Assembly (NCBI GenBank): GCA_041725895.1
Contig: JBGRQA010000015.1
Coordinates: 62,001 to 126,000, forward strand
Reading direction: 5' to 3'
DNA length: 64,000 nt
Source of the DNA: JBGRQA01 sp041725895
Lineage (GTDB): Bacteria > Bacteroidota > Bacteroidia > Bacteroidales > Marinifilaceae
The notes under the pieces were generated by a model. That model did no database searches. It saw nothing but the letters and a program-made list of their open reading frames with translations, and had not been told where the DNA came from. The position numbers and the translations under genes are program-made. Positions 17,887 through 27,138 of the stretch are shown piece after piece (the first letter of the stretch is position 1; each line of letters begins with the position of its first letter).

Positions 17887-18492
17887 TTAACAAATCACCA
17901 TCACTTGGGTGATTTCGTATTCTATTTCAACAATTTTGGATTTATTCTGGCAATACCCAAGCCATTTTTTATTCTTTTTGTCAAAGCTGAACAGAATAAC
18001 ACCCCTGTGGCTGTTTTGCTGATCAATGGCACTAATGGAATTTTTGCTTCTATCTATCCCATAAATCCAATGATTCGAAGTATTTGTTTTTTTACTTTTT
18101 ATATTGGTTGTTTTTACCTTAACCCCAATGGTAATTGCGAAATACTCCTGTAATGATCTGGCTAGAGTGCTAGCATCTATATCGTATAAACTTTTTATGG
18201 TATAATTGCAGATCTTCTCCTCTTTTAACTTTTTGATTATTTTATAAGGAGTTCCCCCTAAAGCGTATTCCAAATTGGAGATCCAACTGTCTATTTCGGT
18301 TTGATTGGAGAATTTTTCAGCTTCAGGTAGAAGGTTGCCAGTTGCCAATGCGTTAAAAGTGGCATAAGCGTAGCATTTGATTCCCAGGATACTATTTCCT
18401 TTCACTTCTTTTCCGAATCTGATAACATTTCTGGAAGGAGGTTGTATGAAAAAGATTTTCCTGGTATTATCTAGGATTTCTGTATTGCTCAT
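17887..18492 (-). CDS. Papain-fold cysteine protease/deamidase-like protein
   Basis: 201 residues, no signal peptide. The order of motifs fits the papain-like fold: GIKCYAYATFNAL with candidate nucleophile Cys40, NHWIYGID with candidate His141, and SAIDQQNSHRG, an Asp-x-Gln motif as in papain-fold toxins and bacterial transglutaminase/deamidase relatives (Asp156). Family members range from housekeeping peptidases to toxins that deamidate or cleave host proteins. It is the last gene of a four-gene minus-strand run (from 22322) and starts 28 bases after the AIM24-containing membrane protein. The fold call rests on motif order only; substrate unknown. Confidence 0.55.
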   Translation of the reverse strand: MSNTEILDNTRKIFFIQPPSRNVIRFGKEVKGNSILGIKCYAYATFNALATGNLLPEAEKFSNQTEIDSWISNLEYALGGTPYKIIKKLKEEKICNYTIKSLYDIDASTLARSLQEYFAITIGVKVKTTNIKSKKTNTSNHWIYGIDRSKNSISAIDQQNSHRGVILFSFDKKNKKWLGYCQNKSKIVEIEYEITQVMVIC

Positions 18493-18519
18493 TACAATTA
18501 TAGTTTAGAATGTTCTACA

Positions 18520-20484
18520 TTATACTGGTAGTAGGAAACTTTTGGCAAATCGAATGATTCCGGATTTTGGTTTTCCTTTATCGTCCGCATCAATTACGAT
18601 AAGATCGTCCTTGGATTTTTGGAGATAGAAGCTACTAAAGAATACATCCACTACATTGTTTTCCGCTTCCACATAGAAATTTGAATTTCTTTGCCATGCC
18701 AGCATCTGGTCGGCTGGAATACTGGTGTTGGGACTTACTTCATCACCAACCGATGGTTTCCCATTCGTTAGTAAGACAATTTTTCCCGGGCCTATGGCAC
18801 TCTTGAAAAACATTTTACCAAACAGGATGGATGTGATTTTAAGGCTCCGAATGTTCGTAAGTTTTACAGAGTCACTCATGGCCACAAAATTTTTATAATT
18901 GAAAATGATTTCCTCATTGGGAGCCAACTCCCATTCCACAAAATGTTTGCTGCCCGAAGCCTGGAAACAAACATCCGGACCTTCTTTCACCATGTTTAGG
19001 AAATTCATCGAATAGGTTTTGTTTTTTAATCGCGGAAGAATTGCTGTTTTCCATTGAGGTACGGCGTATTTTGGCGGTCTTCCACTGGGTTCAAGGGTTC
19101 TGGTTACGTAGTAGTTTTGTTTCTCTGCTGCATTAATGGTGTACTTTTGTCCGCAGCTTCGGATCTTCCCCTTTTCCATTTTTGTACCATTTTTTGCCAG
19201 GGTAGCCGTAATATTGTTTTTATTGGACAAAACAATTCGGGAAAAAACATACATATAACTTTTCAGTATCAGTAGGGCAAAGAGCAGCATGGATACAAAC
19301 GAAGTTATATTTACATAATTGACAATGGATGTTATCAGAGTTTCGGTACTGTATTTTAAGTTCGCGTTGTAGGTATCGATCTGCGCATTCATTGATGAAC
19401 AGAAATCATTGAAATTGCCATTGGATTTGCGGGTTGTTTCGTTTACCTTTTGGATGTATTTTTTTTTCAGATCTGTTCTTAAGTCCCTGTATTTTGATTG
19501 CAAAGATTTTCTAATGGCGTTCTCGATTTTTTTCAGAATATCATACCATTTCACATTGGGATAAGTGGGGATTAATTCCTGTGGAGTAGGAATATACTCA
19601 TCGAAAAGGGACAGAGCTCCCTCCTGCACGTTGGAAAATCTTCCATAGCTTTCGTTTCTTGCCTCTTCCAGACCTTCTTTCATTTCATCGGCTTTTTGAT
19701 CGAAGTAAATATAAAGAGAGTTCTTTGTGTCGAGTGGGAGGTTGATTTCTCCAGAATTTGTTTCTTCAAGAATTTCATTGTCGTAAAATATTGCAACCGT
19801 ATTCGACTCTATTTTTTTGGTAATATAAGTACCCGGAACAACCAACAGCAGTAGAGGACTCCAAAGAAGCAAAGCCTTCAGAGATAGTTTGAGACTGGTA
19901 AAATTGCATAGCTTAATAAAGATTTCCCGGTTTTCTTCTATGAGTAGGATTGTTACGCGAAGAATAAGGTAGATCAATAGAAACAAGACAGCTATCGGAA
20001 TTGTTACGGCGTAGAAAAGGTAAAGGGATGATAGAGGGATGAAGAGGGAGCGGATTCGCGTTTTAGCTGCCAGATAAATATAGGAGATTCCTGAAATGAG
20101 CAGGAATGGCCAGGGCAAACCTGTTCTAAAGTACAACTCCGGAAATACTAGTATTGTATAGGAAGCCAGGGATGGGATCAGTAGGATTCCAAGTAGTAGC
20201 CTTCTTTCTATTAAGCAGATGCAACAGGCAATTGGCAGCAGAATTACATTGGTTAGCTGAAAAGTAGTTAGATCCAAAGTGATTTGGGTATCAGTAAGGG
20301 AATGATAGATACCAAATAGTTGTGAAAATGCAGATCCGAACAGGGTAGGGATGATACTATTGAGTATGGTAAATAGTACAAGATATGTCCAAATTGTATT
20401 CTTCTCAGTTGGTTGAAATCGGTTTTGGTATTTTTCTATCCAAAAGGAATACCAGTTTTTTATGTTGTTTACTAATTTTTTCAT
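18520..20484 (-). CDS. Multi-pass membrane protein with C-terminal AIM24-like domain
   Basis: 654 residues. I count about six hydrophobic helices in residues 32-220. A long hydrophilic and partly coiled-coil region (about 225-395) on the other side of the membrane follows, then one more helix (about 395-418) and a beta-rich C-terminal domain (about 440-654). That domain resembles the AIM24/TIM24-like family: ASGSKHFVEWELAPNEEIIFNYKNF, an IGPGKIVLLTNG stretch, then DQMLAWQRNSNFYVE. AIM24-like domains form a two-fold beta structure of uncertain function in bacteria. It sits between a smaller membrane protein (150 bases upstream) and the papain-like gene, in one operon. No known family joins all these parts as far as I can recognise. 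Confidence 0.6.
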   Translation of the reverse strand: MKKLVNNIKNWYSFWIEKYQNRFQPTEKNTIWTYLVLFTILNSIIPTLFGSAFSQLFGIYHSLTDTQITLDLTTFQLTNVILLPIACCICLIERRLLLGILLIPSLASYTILVFPELYFRTGLPWPFLLISGISYIYLAAKTRIRSLFIPLSSLYLFYAVTIPIAVLFLLIYLILRVTILLIEENREIFIKLCNFTSLKLSLKALLLWSPLLLLVVPGTYITKKIESNTVAIFYDNEILEETNSGEINLPLDTKNSLYIYFDQKADEMKEGLEEARNESYGRFSNVQEGALSLFDEYIPTPQELIPTYPNVKWYDILKKIENAIRKSLQSKYRDLRTDLKKKYIQKVNETTRKSNGNFNDFCSSMNAQIDTYNANLKYSTETLITSIVNYVNITSFVSMLLFALLILKSYMYVFSRIVLSNKNNITATLAKNGTKMEKGKIRSCGQKYTINAAEKQNYYVTRTLEPSGRPPKYAVPQWKTAILPRLKNKTYSMNFLNMVKEGPDVCFQASGSKHFVEWELAPNEEIIFNYKNFVAMSDSVKLTNIRSLKITSILFGKMFFKSAIGPGKIVLLTNGKPSVGDEVSPNTSIPADQMLAWQRNSNFYVEAENNVVDVFFSSFYLQKSKDDLIVIDADDKGKPKSGIIRFAKSFLLPV

Positions 20485-20634
20485 TGCGATAAATGTGAAA
20501 ATGTTGTTTTAGGTACATGCTAAAAGCTATTACCTATTTTATTCGTTTTCGGAAACTTGAATTCGAAAGAGGGATTTTTCAATTCCAGTTCAATCGAAAT
20601 TCAAATAAATTCCTTCGGTGGGAACTATCAATTG

Positions 20635-21504
20635 TTACCTGAATGGTTTTACTAACGTTTTTGCCAGCTTCCTGTATCTTTCCCTTAAATTGTAGAGAAT
20701 TGCCGATTTAAGGTAGTCATATTCAGAGGAGGTGACATATTGGGGTCTCTGAATGCTGATGTATGAGTTTTTATCTATCTTTTTCCCGTCCCCCAATATT
20801 ATTTGTTGTATAGGGCGCTTTTCCTCTAGTCTCAAAGTTTTTGCCTTATCAAGTGTGAGCAATATTTCTTTGTTTCTGATTTTTTCTACCAGAAAGACAT
20901 TTTGATAATTTTTTGTTTCGTTTGAATCGAAATACTTTAAATACACTCTTGAGTTTTGGTAGCAAAGAAAGTAGCCAGGCATGTGTTGCGATTCCAACTT
21001 GATTCCATTTAAAGAATCTACTTTGTGAATCTTGAATGCCTGCCAGTTGAATATTTCATAATTTTCGGCATACTCTTTTAGTTGATCCATTTCTGAAGTA
21101 GGGTATGAGGTGATAACCTGACCGGTGTGGAGAATGGTATTTTGGTTGAGGGAAATGGATACAATCTTGGTTGAGTGATGGAATAATCCTGAAATACTAA
21201 CAGAGATCAGGACTGCTGCCAGAGGGGTGAATAGTAGTTTTATCTCATTTTGAAAAGGTATTCTATTGATTCTTTTTGAAATGAAGGGGAATTTTGTAAT
21301 CATTCCGAGAATCAGGAGGAATGAGAATAGCAGGGTCAGCTTAAAAATTGTACCTCCTGCTTGCTCTATGTCCGGCAAAATTATTCCTTGATTTCGGTTG
21401 TTTGCTATTGAAAAAAGCAGGTAGCCAAAAGCTAAAATTGTTACTGCTCGTGAAATGATATTGTATACCAGGGATTGTGTTTTTTTGTTTGCTCCTGTTT
21501 TCAT
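20635..21504 (-). CDS. Uncharacterised membrane protein with periplasmic or cytoplasmic beta domain
   Basis: 289 residues with three hydrophobic helices (about 15-32, 50-68, 93-110) and a soluble C-terminal part. Within it, residues about 155-260 (IKLESQHMPGYFLCYQNSRVYL, then QNVFLVEKIRNKEILLTL) faintly resemble beta-trefoil repeats of the AbfB or ricin type, which I treat as a suggestion only. The start codon overlaps the stop of the upstream gene by four bases (ATGA), showing translational coupling with the secreted protein before it. Confidence 0.5.
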   Translation of the reverse strand: MKTGANKKTQSLVYNIISRAVTILAFGYLLFSIANNRNQGIILPDIEQAGGTIFKLTLLFSFLLILGMITKFPFISKRINRIPFQNEIKLLFTPLAAVLISVSISGLFHHSTKIVSISLNQNTILHTGQVITSYPTSEMDQLKEYAENYEIFNWQAFKIHKVDSLNGIKLESQHMPGYFLCYQNSRVYLKYFDSNETKNYQNVFLVEKIRNKEILLTLDKAKTLRLEEKRPIQQIILGDGKKIDKNSYISIQRPQYVTSSEYDYLKSAILYNLRERYRKLAKTLVKPFR

Positions 21505-22322
21505 TGTTTCTTGTTTTTCTTTCTGGATTCAACAACAGAATAAATTAATTTGGATTCTTCATTTTCGTAACTATTTGCATTAATAGATTTGGATAATAAG
21601 GATCTTTTTATTTCAGTTCCATAGGTATTCTGCTTAATGATTTTGGATTTTACTTGGTATTTATGATTCCCATTATATACAGGGGTGTCGTAGAATTCGA
21701 ATCTATCAGTTGTCTCGAATATTTTTTCATTGTCTCTGAATACTTCATAAGACACCTTGTACCGAGAACTTGTTAAGACCTTACTCCAAGAGAGTTTAAT
21801 GCATGTGTTTGAAATAACCTTTGCATTTAAATTTATACTTGTGCCTCCTGTTATTCTAATTTGAGTGGACTTAGTTCCTTTGTTAGATCTTAGATGAACA
21901 CAACTTCCAAATTTTTTAAATCTTTTTGTGCGCTGTTCGTAATCATAATATGCTTCTACCCAAATATTGTTTTCAATCCATGCATCTTCAATGGGAATAT
22001 ATATAGCATACCTGTCATGAGCTCTGTTTGAGGTTTTTCCTGATTTAAAAACATCTACATTCCAAGGTTTATTTTCATTTCCCCTGTTGAATTCGTAGTA
22101 CGTTCTTCCATTTATTTTAACTTTTATTCGTCTCATTATATCATCACAATCCCATTCTTTACTAACACAATCGTAGTAAGTGATAATGATTTGTTGATGT
22201 GTATTATTGTAACGGATAGAGATCTTATCTTGATTGTAGTGCCCTGCTATTGCATTGGAAATCCAGCTAAGGCACAGGACAAGGGTGACCAGGCTGAATT
22301 TTAAAATTGTTGGTTTTTTCAT
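21501..22322 (-). CDS. Secreted protein with FN3-like domain, first gene of the operon
   Basis: 273 residues. Signal peptide about 1-27 (ends SNAIAG). The first half contains a beta-rich domain with paired cysteines (CVSKEWDCDD, later CVHLRS). Residues about 165-250 look like a fibronectin type III domain (INLNAKVISNTCIKLSWSK, then YKVSYEVFRDNEKIFE, NGHKYQVKS-like). No catalytic motif is visible. It overlaps the next gene by four bases and so heads the operon 22322-17887. FN3-like domains also occur in the lipoprotein at 54452, but the two proteins are not similar overall. Confidence 0.55.
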   Translation of the reverse strand: MKKPTILKFSLVTLVLCLSWISNAIAGHYNQDKISIRYNNTHQQIIITYYDCVSKEWDCDDIMRRIKVKINGRTYYEFNRGNENKPWNVDVFKSGKTSNRAHDRYAIYIPIEDAWIENNIWVEAYYDYEQRTKRFKKFGSCVHLRSNKGTKSTQIRITGGTSINLNAKVISNTCIKLSWSKVLTSSRYKVSYEVFRDNEKIFETTDRFEFYDTPVYNGNHKYQVKSKIIKQNTYGTEIKRSLLSKSINANSYENEESKLIYSVVESRKKNKKQ

Positions 22323-22892
22323 TTTGTTTGGGTTTAGGTTATCTGTATGATTTTTATTTCATAGGATTATTGTTTTTTATCTGATGTGGGGGTGGAGCAG
22401 GTTCTAAAGGGCGGGATGATTTTGGATCTGGTTGGATGCATTTAAGAGTACATAATTGTATTGCTGTTTGCGTTTGTAGTAAAGCTTTCCATTCTGGATG
22501 TTTCCTTTTTTTTCGACTTTGAATTGGCTTGATTACTAGGTTTCTATTTTTCGTTTCTTCATGGGGTGGAGATAAAAATAATAAAAACAAACAAATATTA
22601 TGTTGTTATTTGTGTGTTTTTTTATTTAACAAATAATGCAAAATAAAGGAAAACCAGGTAGTATCAGCCTTTGAAAATATTATGAATATTTTCAAATAGT
22701 AAGAGAAAGTTCTTCAACTATCTTTTTGAGTTTGGAGATTCATCTTTTCAATGGAAAGGGAGAGGGCTTATAGGGGATCTAAATTGGATAGGAATAATAT
22801 TTATGTTACTTGTTTTAAGTAGAGTAAATTTTGATTTAGGAAGATTCCAGTATGTGATTCAAAAGATGTGGAATATTGTTTGAAACAATTAC
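22323..22892. other. Intergenic stretch, 570 bases
   Basis: AT-rich, and probably contains the promoter of the operon starting at 22322. A 78-codon minus-strand frame (22354-22590) opens only from TTG and is proline- and lysine-rich without recognisable homology, so it is not called. No strong hairpin seen. Confidence 0.4.
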
Positions 22893-23609
22893 TTATTTTC
22901 TTTTTCCTACAGGAAGTATATACAAAGGTTGCTCCAGGTCCTTTAGGTTGAGTACTTTTTTAACCTGTTCATCCCTAAAAGCACCAACCACCACCACTCC
23001 CAAATTCAGAGAAATAGCCTGTAGAAAGACATTTTGAGCGGCATGACCTATTTCCATGTGCACATATCGAATTCCCCGGTTGCCATACTTTTGAGTTGTT
23101 CGCTCATAAACAGCAGAGAATACGATAACCATAGCTCCCTCTGCAATGCATGTTTGTCCAAGAGAGGCGCTGCTCAATTCTTTTCTCACATCTCCATTTC
23201 GAACCTTAACCAGTTCATGTTGATGAGGTTTGTATTGATAAACGCCGTCTGGAACTCCCTTCACATTGCCAGCAACGATATGTACCTCAAGAGGGTAGAG
23301 GGCGCCAGCGGAAGGGGCCGTTCGAAATCCCCATCCCGAATGGGTAATTCCTTGTGCAGCCCAGAGGAGCTGTGAGACTTCCGTAAGATTCAGCGGCTCG
23401 TTTGTATACTCTCGCACCGATCTGCGCTTAAGCATGGCCTGTTCCACCGAAGTGCTGCTGTTATATTGCGGATCGGGTAATTTAATCTTTTCTGTCATGG
23501 CTTCCTTCAACTTAGGTTCTTTTCCGGTTGGTTGGAGCAGAACAAATGATCCTCCTATGATTGCTCCAATTAATGCTACGACAATAATTGCAAAATGTAT
23601 TGTTTTCAT
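22893..23609 (-). CDS. SagB/ThcOx-type nitroreductase-fold oxidoreductase, membrane anchored
   Basis: 238 residues: one N-terminal hydrophobic helix (about 5-24) followed by an FMN-dependent nitroreductase-fold domain. Diagnostic segments are LKRRSVREYTNEPLNLTEVSQLLWAAQGI, TAPSAGALYPLEVHIV, VHMEIGHAAQNVFLQAISLNLG and PLYILPVGKRK. This subfamily includes the azoline dehydrogenases of thiazole/oxazole peptide pathways. No cyclodehydratase (YcaO) or precursor peptide is visible nearby, so a stand-alone redox role is more likely. The membrane anchor suggests it faces the periplasm. Confidence 0.85.
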   Translation of the reverse strand: MKTIHFAIIVVALIGAIIGGSFVLLQPTGKEPKLKEAMTEKIKLPDPQYNSSTSVEQAMLKRRSVREYTNEPLNLTEVSQLLWAAQGITHSGWGFRTAPSAGALYPLEVHIVAGNVKGVPDGVYQYKPHQHELVKVRNGDVRKELSSASLGQTCIAEGAMVIVFSAVYERTTQKYGNRGIRYVHMEIGHAAQNVFLQAISLNLGVVVVGAFRDEQVKKVLNLKDLEQPLYILPVGKRK

Positions 23610-23723
23610 GATAAGATCTTCTTAATCGATGTTTCTTGTTTAGTGTATAAAAAGAGCCGAAAATGTGTAAATCGGGGGCTACGATAACCTCTGCTGTTTC
23701 TTTACCATGTTACGATTGAGGTT

Positions 23724-24278
23724 CTATCTTAATTGCTCCCATTTATTCCAACTAATTTCTCTGCCCGGATAGGCTACTTTATTGAAGGGCCATTCTTGTT
23801 CGATCCAATTCTTTACTGCCTCAAATAGGATTGAATCGAGCCCCTTCTTCAATTCACTTCTTCGAACCCATAAATAAACTTTTGCATCATAGCCCATTTT
23901 TGGACAGGGATCAATATATACACAACCAAGACATTGGGATTCGTCTTTGTTCATTACCGTGTAAGCAAAAGATGATCGTCTCTGAAACTCTTTTTGATGC
24001 CACCCAAGATCAATCAGATCCTGTTCCAATGTCAACTCTTTTGAGGGCCATTGGGAGTTGGGTCCAAAAACACCTTGAAGATGATTGATGCTTGTCATTA
24101 CCGCATCGTAATCCTTTACCACGTCGTGGATGGTAAGCATTCTCAGCCTGAAACGTTGATTCTCCAGCGAGGCGGGAATCTTAAAATCAGATGGAACAAG
24201 GGGGTGATGCTGTGCGAATGAGCTGGTCGAAATACCTAATACCAAAACAAACAATGCAATAACCAATGGATACTTCAT
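23724..24278 (-). CDS. Exported GNAT-like acetyltransferase-fold protein
   Basis: 184 residues from the ATG at 24278, which begins a clear signal peptide (MKYPLVIALFVLVLGISTSSFAQ). The frame also allows an earlier ATG at 24323 that would bury the signal and overlap the gene before it. The mature part resembles GNAT acetyltransferases (FRLRMLTIHDVVKDYDAVMTSI, SFAYTVMNKDESQCLGCVYIDP, AKVYLWVRRSELKKGLDSILFEAVKNWI). GNATs use acetyl-CoA, which is absent from the periplasm, so export is odd. The Q/RxxGxG/A acetyl-CoA loop is replaced by RRSELKKG. It may have lost enzymatic function or use another ligand. Confidence 0.6.
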   Translation of the reverse strand: MKYPLVIALFVLVLGISTSSFAQHHPLVPSDFKIPASLENQRFRLRMLTIHDVVKDYDAVMTSINHLQGVFGPNSQWPSKELTLEQDLIDLGWHQKEFQRRSSFAYTVMNKDESQCLGCVYIDPCPKMGYDAKVYLWVRRSELKKGLDSILFEAVKNWIEQEWPFNKVAYPGREISWNKWEQLR

Positions 24279-24315
24279 AACAGTGCTTTTAATTAGTTTG
24301 TATGTTGATGATTCG

Positions 24316-24813
24316 TTAATCATCTTCCAGTTTATTGATTTCAGATAAAATGTGTTGCAAATATTTCGGGTTAATTTGAAGCCAGCAAATTGCAGCTTGC
24401 AAGGTGCTGAATATTTTGTATTGGGTTGGGTCCACTCTTTTGTTTAATGTGTAAATCGTAGTTTTGACCACCTGCTCCGGGGTCTCTGTAAGGATGGCAA
24501 CTCGTTTTAAACCTTCCAATTTAACCTTTTCCGATACAAAATTTCCATAGTTTTCCAGTTCTTCCTCCGTAAAGTTGTAGTTCGCTTTTCTTAAATCAAT
24601 CAGAAAACTGAAATTGGGTTCATAATCAGTGTCATGAATAATTTCAAGTTTTAAGCGTTTAGCCCCCTCAATAGTGAGGTCATTTTTATGAAACTGAATC
24701 ACTAAACCAATATCTTTTACAATTTTGTATTTGTAAATATTCTTCACGATAATTAGTTTTTTTCGATTTGCTTTTCCAAGAGCTAAACTGACCTTTGTGC
24801 TGGACTTTATCAT
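24316..24813 (-). CDS. Hypothetical cytoplasmic protein with STAS/SpoIIAA-like pattern
   Basis: 165 residues, no signal peptide. Alternating strands and helices (IGLVIQFHKNDLTIEGAKRLKLEIIH, FSFLIDLRKANYNFTEEELENYG, KRVAILTETPEQVVKTTIY, YKIFSTLQAAICWLQI) resemble the SpoIIAA-like/STAS proteins common in Bacteroidota. Its start overlaps the stop of the dipeptidase gene by four bases (ATGA), so the two were translationally coupled before the IS insertion. Function unknown. Confidence 0.5.
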   Translation of the reverse strand: MIKSSTKVSLALGKANRKKLIIVKNIYKYKIVKDIGLVIQFHKNDLTIEGAKRLKLEIIHDTDYEPNFSFLIDLRKANYNFTEEELENYGNFVSEKVKLEGLKRVAILTETPEQVVKTTIYTLNKRVDPTQYKIFSTLQAAICWLQINPKYLQHILSEINKLEDD

Positions 24814-25771
24814 TCCGAAGCTTTGTTCTCATGCTTGAGCTCAAGCGAATCTATCATCTCAGATGCTAACGTTACAGCCTTGGAAGTAAATTCCTCACTT
24901 CTGCTTTCCAGGTAGTTGCTTAACTGGTTGGGATGATTTTTTTTGATGTTCTTAGCTTCACGAATAATAATGTTCTGTATTTCTATTTCCTTTGATTCCA
25001 ACTGCTTTCGAAGTTCTTTCCAGGCTTTCATTTGAGTAGGATATTTCGACTTGCAAAGATCACCCAGCTTTTTGAAGATCCAAAAAGCGGATTGCTTATC
25101 AAAAGCTGAGGGAGCGAAATTATACCCCAATGGGATGGTTGTACTCCCCAAATAAAAAGGTGTATAAATTGCCGTGAAAGGAAAACTGAGCCCTGCCCAG
25201 AGTACACATCCGTATTCGGAGGGTTGGCCTGGCGAAAGCGTTATAACATCGGTGTGAACACACTGCCATACCGCAATGGATCGTTCCGGCTTGTTTCGGT
25301 TTTTCTTTCGGAAGATATCAAAGGACGTTCCGGAATAGTAATCCCGTAAGATGGTAAAACATTCTTGTAGCTCAACTTTTTCTTTTGGTTGGTGAAACAG
25401 TGGAAAATGTTCTTGTTTGGAAGATAGTTGAAGGGTAGGAGAGAGTAGATCCATCGCTCTCCAGAGGCGTCTTGTATTGTAGTAGTTGTTGCCCGTTTTT
25501 TCCTTCACCCCATTGCCAAAGAATTTCCGAAAGTTGAAGCCCAGGTGGGATTCATCCCATAAGTCATATTCCTGGCAAAGAGCGATAAGGTTTGGGGAGC
25601 AAATAAAGTTGGTCGTATCCTGTAAATTAATATGACCAATTCGGTAACTGTTGGCTGCAACCAGGTAACAGTTATTGGGGATTCGCACCGCAGCCCAGGA
25701 ATGGCCACCCCCGGCTTCCATATACCACATTTCACTCGTGTCGGCAACTCCTACGCCACTAGGATATTTTA

Positions 25772-26412
25772 TTAAAAAGTGAAAAACCACGTCCTATGGG
25801 CGTGGTCAGAGACAGAGGGCTTTGCCGTTAAATGACTCATGACTATCTTTTGAGAGTTGTCCCCACAACAAAAAAAGAAAGTCTATGAGCCGATTTAACA
25901 AGCTATCGCATACGTTATGGCATAGTAAATACCATATTGTATGGACACCCAAATATAGATATAGAATTCTATATGGAGAAATCAAGAAGGAAGTAGAATC
26001 TTGTATCCTACTCTTTGTCGATCAACAAGGAGGTAAAGTTGAAGAATTGAACGTACAAGGGGATCATATCCATCTGCTGGTACAGATTCCTCCCAAAATT
26101 GCGGTTTCCAAATTTGTAGGCACAATAAAAGGAAGAACAGCCATACGTGTATTTCAAAAGTTTAAGACATTGAAACATCGCCCCTATTGGGGAAATCATT
26201 TCTGGGCTCGTGGGTATTGTGTTGATACCGTTGGATTGAATGAGGAAATGATACGAAAGTATGTCAAACATCAAGAAAATAAAGAAAAACAAGAAGAACA
26301 CAAGTAACAATTTGTACGGGACAACATCGCCTTGCCTCCTTTGGAGGCGTAAGGCAATTTATCCCCTTTTAGGGGTTATTTCAATGCCCCATCCTCTGGG
26401 TGGGGTTTTTTA
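25772..26412 (+). mobile_element. Complete IS200/IS605-family element, tnpA only, about 641 bp
   Basis: The single gene tnpA is flanked by subterminal hairpins of matching design: CCACGTCC-tat-GGGCGTGG at 25787-25805 (left) and CCCCATCC-tct-GGGTGGGG at 26387-26405 (right). There are no terminal inverted repeats and no target duplication, as expected for this family. The left flank is TTTTA and the right end also reads TTTTA before CTCC, so the boundary is ambiguous by a few bases. A third hairpin (about 26329-26356) lies between tnpA and the right end. Confidence 0.9.
25885..26307 (+). CDS. tnpA: IS200-type Y1 transposase TnpA
   Basis: 140 residues, the typical TnpA size. The HUH metal-binding motif is His61-Ile-His63 (GDHIHLLVQIPP) and the catalytic tyrosine is Tyr126 in MIRKYVKHQ. 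The N-terminus HSKYHIVWTPKYRYR and the stretch VGTIKGRTAIRVFQ are also typical. The protein moves single-stranded circles using the end hairpins. It appears complete and potentially active. There is no accessory tnpB. Confidence 0.96.
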   Translation: MSRFNKLSHTLWHSKYHIVWTPKYRYRILYGEIKKEVESCILLFVDQQGGKVEELNVQGDHIHLLVQIPPKIAVSKFVGTIKGRTAIRVFQKFKTLKHRPYWGNHFWARGYCVDTVGLNEEMIRKYVKHQENKEKQEEHK

Positions 26413-27138
26413 CTCCAAATTTGTTGTACAGTTCTCCTATCAGCTTTACGCATTCACGTGCTGTTTTCGCATGCTGCAAGGCAAAATATCGAATGCCGCC
26501 ACCCAACCCGGAGGGGACCAAAGGATCTACCTTTTCGGCATTTTTGTTTCTGTCTCGCTTCAAAGCCAAACCGCCGGCAATGGCTACCCCATGTTTATTG
26601 ACAGCCACAGCATCGCCTTCGGCAAAACCAATATTGGTTTGAAGCACCAGCATTTTGTACCGATGAGGAAAGGAAAGGGAACTGTCCGGGAGAAGATTGA
26701 TCTTTTCATTAGCGGTAACGAAACGAAGCATGGATGCTTCCGTACCCGATAGATCATTATTGTGAGCCAGTAATACCTGCCCACTGGCAGAAGCCTCTTT
26801 CCCGACCATCAGAAGAAAGCATTCCTGCTGCTGCGAAAAACTTTCAGAAGAAAAAAGTAGGCTTACGATGAGTAAAATCTTGATATGAATAAGCAGTATT
26901 CTGTACATACTCCTGTTGCCTGGTTTCTAAATGAAGATAAAGAAATCTGCGGCATTATCAAAACCGGAAAACAGGATGAAAGTTAGGTTGGTGCAGCTTT
27001 GAATGGACCTACTTGGCGTTCATAAATTCTCCGCCGAAGAAAGGATTGGTTGCTGTGTAATTTTTTATGGAATTGTATTGATGAATTCGTATGTTATTTT
27101 TATCTGTTTTTTAGTTTATCTCCTTTGGATTCATTCTT

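Larger units (their letters stand above)
24810..26908 (-). pseudogene. Peptidase family C69 (dipeptidase A-like) gene interrupted by an IS200-type element
   Basis: The 5' part (26908-26413) encodes a signal peptide, the catalytic Cys30 (QQQECFLLMVGKEAS) and the N-terminal Ntn-hydrolase segment up to LYNKFGV. The 3' part (25771-24810) continues KYPSGVGVADTSEMWYMEAGG, GHSWAAVRIPNNCYLVAANSYRIG. Removing bases 25772-26412 restores one uninterrupted frame of exactly 486 codons (485 residues), the usual length for the family. The reading frame on each side is otherwise intact, so the insertion looks recent. The apparent starts and stops of the two separate frames at the junctions lie inside the IS. 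The family cleaves dipeptides; this copy would be exported. Confidence 0.9.

Noticed and set aside
22354..22590. 78-codon minus-strand frame upstream of the secreted FN3-like protein
   Set aside because: It has only a TTG start, is Pro/Lys rich without fold-like pattern, matches no family I know and lies where the operon promoter is expected.
26008..26310. 100-codon minus-strand frame inside the IS element
   Set aside because: Shadow of tnpA in the opposite strand.
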